From: Charina bottae | Taxonomy: Eukaryota; Chordata; Lepidosauria; Squamata; Charinaidae | Reading direction: 5' to 3' | DNA length: 64,000 nt | Assembly: GCA_023362775.1 (NCBI GenBank) | Contig: JALMGJ010000013.1 | Span: 27,444,274-27,508,273, forward strand | Shown: positions 58,251-64,000 of the stretch, piece by piece | How positions within the stretch are numbered: position 1 is the first letter of the stretch | Layout of the letters: each line of letters begins with the position of its first letter | The notes under the pieces: generated by a model | Database searches by the model: none | Told to the model about the DNA's origin: nothing | Seen by the model: only the letters and a program-made list of their open reading frames with translations | Program-made: the position numbers and the translations under genes

Positions 58251-61200
58251 TTAGACCTAGAAAAGAGCATGGAAGAGATTAGAACCACACACCATGACAA
58301 AACAAAACGTCACCTCCTTGTTCCTCTGCTCTAGCTTTTTTTCTCAATGTTGACCTTTAGTGAGAACTTTTCCAAGGACGAAGCCGGCCTGCCGAGTTTA
58401 CACACATTGCTACTTGCAATTTTCAACACATTGCAATTTTCAAGAGAGATGACCACGGTGTGTGTGTGAAGGTGTGTGAAAAAGGTCAAGATGGGGTCTG
58501 CAACCATGCACTCAGAGAAACCATCTTGACTGTTTGGACCCCCCTCCCTCCGTGCAGATGCCCCTGATTTTCACAGGGGATGTTTTCTCAGGAACCTAAT
58601 CTCCTATTCACCTGGAAATCAGAGGCTGCTCCTGATCCCTCTGACAAGGGAAGAGATGTGGCTGCTACCCTTGCACATTGCAGAGAAATTGGCACAAAAC
58701 AAGAAATTGGGACTTGCTAATCTCTGGCCACCAGGCTGACCGATTCATGATGGCACCGGTTGACTGTGGACGCAGAGTTCTGCGTTCCCCGCTCCTACCT
58801 CCCAAGTAGTTACCCCCTTGTATAGTTACCCTCTTCTGCATTCTTTGGAGAAAGGGATTGAGGTCGTGAACAAGAGGAAAGGAGGAGAAAGGAGAGGAGA
58901 GGAGAGGAGAGGAGAGGAGAGGAGAGGAGAGGAGAGGAGAGGAGAGGAGAGGAGAGGAAGAATTGAGAGCTGACCTCAGGGATGGTATGAAAGAGCCGCT
59001 GAAGAGGAACTTGGAGAAGAGTTTGAAAACTCAAACTCAAAGCCGTCTTCTCCTCTCAACTGGATTTGGGTCCCCCGCTGCCTGGATGCCACGTGGCAGG
59101 AAGTTCCATTAGCTAATCACAGAACCTTCAGTCCATCATTTGGACTGTATCTTCCCCAGGTTCATGGAAGGATGGATGGGAGGATGGGAGGATGGGAGGA
59201 TGGATGGAAGGAAGTCCTTGCTCCACCTTCTCCACAGAAGATGGAACAAGCCATCAAGCAAGCTGAGAATAGTGGAAATGTCATCCAATACCTCCAGAAG
59301 GCTCCAGCTTAGAGAAAGCTACTTTGTCATGCCCCCCATTAATCATCTAAATTGGGTTTTTGTTTTGATGATTCATTAACAGGCCAGAGCACCAAATTCC
59401 AAATGGTGCATGATAACGCAGAAGCTTAAAAAGAGTTCATAAAACATTAAAACAACGTAAAGCCCCCCAAAACACCTAAAAGAAGAAACAGGGCAGTCCT
59501 ATCGCCATTGTAAAGGAATCGAGAGCTGACCTCGGGGTCGGTATGAAAGAGCCGCTGAAGAGGAACTCGGAGAAGAGATTACACAGTTCCGAGATCGAAG
59601 GAAGCGTGAGAGAGACACTCAGCCACTTTGCCTCAATTTGCTTAGCATACGAGGGGACAGACAGACACTCCGATGGATTTTCCAGTTCCTGTTATCATAC
59701 CCCACAACATTAAAGGTGCATTCCTGGAATCCCTGCAGGGTCTCTTTCTTTCTAGCCGACCTCGACAGGCTGGCATCAATCTCGAAAGACTCTCAAAGCC
59801 CCAAAGGGACCACAGGATCATTACCTCTGTTGCATAAATGCAGGGCTCCACCTGGCCAGGGATGACGTAGATCGGGTGGTAGGCGCCGGCCTTGGGACAC
59901 TCCGCAGCAGGCGGCCAGCTGGGCTCCGACTGTTTGCTGCAGCAGGAAGAGAAAAAAGGCAGACGGCTGGTGAGGAATGGTGCTCTTCCTCCGAATGTGA
60001 GCAGCCAAGGCTAAATCTGGACAGGGGTGTCTGCAGGAGGGTCAGAAAGGCCAAGATGGGGGCCACGACCATGCGATGGAAGCCCCGCCCCTCTTCACGT
60101 GCATCGTCCCTGAACTATGGTAAAGGAAAACGAGGTTTGCTCAGCTGAATAAATAGATTGCCATTAAACTTCCCTCCTGCAAACAAGACCTGTTTCGGGG
60201 TGGTTTTGTTCAGGCTTTGAACCCAGAGACAGACAGGAGGCTCCCTGGAGGCTGCAGAGCCCAGCCTCTTGCCCAGCGCCCAAGCAGGTGGATGAGTCGC
60301 CTTTCCTTGAAGGTGCCCAGGGGAGAACTCCAATGGTCTGTTTTACCACCATTGCTTTTGACCTGAAAATATCTGCTCTACACTCATCCCTGTCATTTTC
60401 TCCTCTTCTAGCCCTCCTCTCCTCCAGGCCCCTCAAAGAAAGCATCAGGCCAACATCTTCAATCTGGCCGATGGAAACGCAAAGCCTGCCGCTGCTCATC
60501 CCAGGTGTTTTTCTAGGAGTTGACCTGGCATGGAGGGCCAGCTGGCAGGATCAACCTTGGCTTCCTTGGCTAGCCTGCAGCCTGATGCGGGTGGCCAGCT
60601 CCCCTTTCTCTGGAAGGGCCAGATGGAAAGTGGGCTGCGGAGTCTTCTCCTGCTGTAGGACCGCTCTTAAACTACGTCCAGTGATCTCATTCACGCAGAC
60701 GTATCCCGCAACAGTAGGTGTCTCCACAAAACCAGCAAAACACTTGCTTCCCTCTTCCCATGTGCAGGTCAGCTCATGAAGAAGAAGAGGGGCATCTTCA
60801 GCTTCCCTAAAAGGTTCCCCAAAGAAAATGCTCCTTTGCTGCTCCCCCTTTGGCAAAAGCTCTTCCAGCTCTGCATTTGCCCCTTGAGGGACCGGCCCTG
60901 CTAGGTGCTGGAGGCTGACGCAGGCAGGGGCAGGGAATGGTGGGCCGGATCGGGGCCTGCAAGAAGCAGGGGTGTCGTCTTGCTCTTGCCAGGTGCTTCC
61001 AACGAAGGAGGTCAGGGCATTTCCTCTCGGTCTACCTGTGTCCGGTGCTCTGCTCCTCTTCCACGTCTGCTGGCACTGCCAGGCACCATGCCAGTCTCTT
61101 TAGTGCTCCAATTGTCCGGGTTCCAAAACCACACACCCCATGAGAACAGGTTTCGGAAAAGAACGGACTCAGTCCGAGATCTTAAGGAGTGGAACCTTCT

Positions 61201-63257
61201 GGAGATATTTGGGGCTATGCCGGGAAGAGGAGCCAGGGCACCAGCTTGGAGAAGGCACCGCAAACGTCCGCAATTGTATTGGCAGCGACAAAGGAGCCAG
61301 CTCACCAATTCCCACCCGTCCCTTGTAAAAATACATCCAAAGGCATTTGAATGCCGTACCTTTTGAGGCCACCATGGCTGGCAACAGATGTCTAGTCAGA
61401 CTTGGCATGCACACACAGCCTCTGGGCTTGAACAGTCCATCTGAAGTGTTTTTTTCAGATCACATTCACACGGTCCTAACGCTGCATCTGGATTCTCCTC
61501 CAGAGAATGAGGCTGACAATGATTTTCTTGTCACATTCTCGGTTTCCCACCCCGGGGCTGGCCAACATGGGCTCGTCCCCATCCTGAAACCTGACCTCCT
61601 TGCTAGTAACTGCAAGACCAAGACGGGAAGGTGCCACTTACTTCTCCAGCTTCTTGCAGATGGACTCGTAACTCTGATCCAGCAGCTTCCTCTTACAGTT
61701 GAACTGGTCGTCGTGGAACCGGGACTCCTTGTTTGACACTTTAAAGCAGCCGGGGGAGATGACACCGCCGTCCCGTTCTCTGAAATTGTTGACCGCAGCC
61801 AGGTCGTTGCAGACGCGGCTTTTCAGAGCGTGGGGCCCGCGCCTCAGGTGCCGAAGCACGGCCAGGATGGCGCAGGCCGCGAGCACCAACGTCGAGAGCC
61901 CCAGCGCAAAGGACGCCGCCAGGGCCGTGGGGAAGGGTCCCTCGGCCGCCCACCGGCCGCTGCTGACGGGCGTGGGCAGCTCCACTCTGAACTCGCAGCT
62001 GGAGCCCATGTAGCCGGCCGGACACTCGCAGACGTGGCCCGAGAAGTGTGTGTAGCACGTGCCGCCGTTCAGGCAGGGGCCAGAGCCGCACGCATCCATG
62101 CGCACGCTGCAGTCCTTCCCTCCGTAGCCCAGGGTGCAGGAGCAGGAGTAGCTGTTCGGGCCGTCCATGCAGGTGCCTCCGTTGGCACAGGGGCTGCCCG
62201 CACAGTCGTCGATGTTCAGCTCGCAGCGGGGCCCAGCAAACCCCGGGCGGCACTTGCAGACCACGCTGCGGCCGAGGTCCAGGCAGCGGCCACCTGAAAA
62301 GGAAGGGGAGGAGGTTGCCCTGGTGCCCAAGCGCATTGATGGCTGTCGCTGTGCGACTGCCGCAGCCTTGGGGGGAGGCGACAGAGAGCACAGCCCACCG
62401 GGACGGCCCACTCAGGACGCAGGGCTGACGGGATCGGCGGAGACCCTTCCGAGACCGACACGGAGCCTGCGGCCTCAAGGAGACCACCGCCAGTCCTGGC
62501 TTTGGAAGCCGCTGCAGTTCACGCACAGGGTGGGCCAGACAGGGAGGACAGAGGCCTAGAGCTGGTCCACCAGTCGATACGGAATAAAGTGATGGTGGGA
62601 AGCAGAGCAGGGTCCCTCTACTTCCGCTGCAGGCGCAGGAGAGTTGGACACCACGGTGGAGAACGCTGTGGCTCCTGGACGGAAGGATTGCTGGAGATGC
62701 CGTTGAGGGGGACACCCAGGAATTGGAGGCAATGGGAAGGACGGAGGTGGGCGGCCCTCCCCTTGGAAGGTACCTGCAGATTTCTGAAGTCCTCACTGAA
62801 TTATGAACCGTTCCTCCTCGTTCCTAGAGAGACTCACCACCACGACACCTTAGGGCCGTGTTTCTCAACCTCGGCAACTTTAAGATGGGTGGACCTCAAC
62901 TCCCAGAATTCAACTCCCAGCCAGCAAGATGAAGTCCACCCATCTTACAGTTGCTGAGGCTGAGAAACGCGGCCCTAAGGTCAACCTAGGACCTGCTCAT
63001 CTGCCGAACGCTACATCCCAGAAGGCAAAGGGACACTTACTGTTCATACAGGGGCTGCTGCTGCACCGATCTATCCTTTTCTCACAGTTGGACCCATGGT
63101 AGTTCAGAGGGCAGTGGCAAGTGTAGCCCCCCGAGCGTTTCTCCGCGCAGGTCCCCCCGTTGAAGCAGGGCCCGTCTGCACAGGTCATGGCGCTGATCTC
63201 ACAGTCCTTGCCGTAGAAGCCCTGCGGGCAGGTGCACCTGTAGTCGTTCTCCAGGTC
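58251..63257 (-). CDS. Delta-type Notch ligand, 3' part (EGF repeats to C-terminus)
   Basis: Exons in the window: 63041-63257, 61643-62293, 59825-59938 (approximate upper end) and 58251-58256 (GTC TAA). The first encodes EGF repeats ([25 protein letters not shown]). The second completes one and adds two more ([30 protein letters not shown]), then a membrane segment ([20 protein letters not shown]) and a cytoplasmic tail beginning RHLRRG. The third ends [19 protein letters not shown], completed by V from the last exon to give the PDZ-binding ATEV shared by Delta ligands. The signal peptide, DSL domain and first EGF repeats lie right of the window. Delta ligands activate Notch on neighbouring cells. 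The short cytoplasmic tail (about 130 aa) and [11 protein letters not shown] ending suggest the deltaC/X-Delta-2 group (the non-mammalian counterpart of DLL3) or DLL4; I cannot separate these without a tree. Confidence 0.88.
58887..58957. repeat. (GGAGA)n pentanucleotide array
   Basis: About 14 pure GGAGA units in a Delta-gene intron. A second copy of the flanking unique sequence (gagctgacctc, gtatgaaagagccgctgaag) occurs at 59522-59575. Confidence 0.93.
62854..62972. mobile_element. Fold-back hAT-like MITE
   Basis: Both arms are present in a Delta-gene intron; the flanks ccttaggg and ccctaagg are themselves near-palindromic. Confidence 0.8.
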
Positions 63258-64000
63258 CTGCAGAGAAGAAGGGGCGGCCAACCGGTTAGCGCTTTTTGCC
63301 CAGGCTGGAGGGGTGGGAGGTGACACAACGGGGGCTGCCTCCTGGATACGTCAAATCTATCTTTATTACAGTCCTAGACCGGCAGCGCCTCCAGGATAAG
63401 AGCGAGTGAGGAACGTGGCCAAGTGACGTGGCCGTGGTCTCTGTCCCGCCCCTGCCAACACCTCCGCTCTTATTCCCACTCCTCTTAGCTTGGTTGTCCC
63501 TGAGGCAGCAAGTGCTGAAAAGTAGGACACACTTAGAACAGAAATATGCATCAAAGCAAAGGAATCTTTGGATCCAGCCCGCAGTAATGGAGCTCGGAGC
63601 GGTGGAAGGGGGGAGCGCATTCCAGGCAGATAAGCGTTCTCATAGCACTGAAAGCTTCGACAGACCGAAGAAGAAAGTTAGGCTGGCCCCGCCCTAGAGT
63701 CCTTGGGGTATTTTCCCCTTAGCTTAGTTAGAACACCTTTAGTCTGGCAAGATTCTGTGTAACAGCAGGAACAATAAGGAACTAGAGCAGAAACTCCGTC
63801 TCAGCCTGGTTCTTCGCCAATCCCTGGCACCCACTCATCCCATCTGAGAAACCTACTCCCCCACTGCAAAGATGTCAGAAAAACATTCCTCTTGCCCAGG
63901 CTTCGTACTTGGAATAAAAACCATCACTTCCAGTTGCTTAACGGAGAGTTTGCATTCCAGCCCATTTTCGGAGCTGAGGGGCCAATAAAGGCACAGGAAA
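63258..64000 (-). other. Intron of the Delta-type gene reaching the window edge
   Basis: Upstream intron of the Delta-type gene. No further EGF exon or recognisable repeat was found in it. Confidence 0.5.

Overview
This window is nuclear DNA from a vertebrate, most likely a squamate reptile (lizard or snake). The genes are split by GT-AG introns into short exons with vertebrate-type proteins. The intervening DNA carries a Bov-B LINE fragment whose protein closely resembles the ruminant copies, tRNA-derived SINEs of squamate style, Penelope-like remnants, GATA arrays, and dense Tigger-like and hAT-like MITEs. Nothing bacterial, viral or CRISPR-like was seen. Gene models were built by hand from reading frames, splice sites and family similarity, and no database was searched. 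Family names are firm for all seven genes; paralogue names are less so.

Layout. At 1279-2977 (+) are the last two coding exons of a SNAP-23/25-type t-SNARE. Convergent with it, at 4342-9510 (-), are three short exons of a cytochrome c oxidase 7A subunit (COX7A1-like), whose first exon is not certain. At 12550-18970 (+) is a complete nine-exon RNase T2 with a 71-bp tandem array in one intron. At 23041-34573 (+) is an ADAD-family gene (an inactive relative of RNA-editing adenosine deaminases). Then three genes lie on the minus strand: a Rab1-type GTPase (38198-42482), a calcineurin B homologous protein (CHP2-like, 47095-53713) with a strong CpG-island promoter, and the 3' half of a Delta-type Notch ligand (58251-63257), which continues beyond the right edge.

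The genes do not form an operon or a single pathway. Their order is of evolutionary interest: from general knowledge of the human map, COX7A1 and DLL3 lie on 19q13, while SNAP23, CHP1 and DLL4 lie together on 15q15. The window may therefore be a segment of the corresponding vertebrate paralogon, with members that mammals moved or lost (inference).

Between the exons most of the sequence is repeats: at least eleven copies of a TA-flanked Tigger-like MITE, about fourteen whole or half copies of a fold-back hAT-like element with 8-bp target duplications, four copies of a GC-rich hAT-like element, five copies of one SINE family (two internally amplified), two of another, and several nested insertions. 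The most unusual items are the 71-bp array with a four-unit higher-order pattern, hammerhead-ribozyme-like cores inside the Penelope-like remnants, the 102-bp amplification inside a SINE, and active-site changes in the ADAD and RNase T2 proteins.
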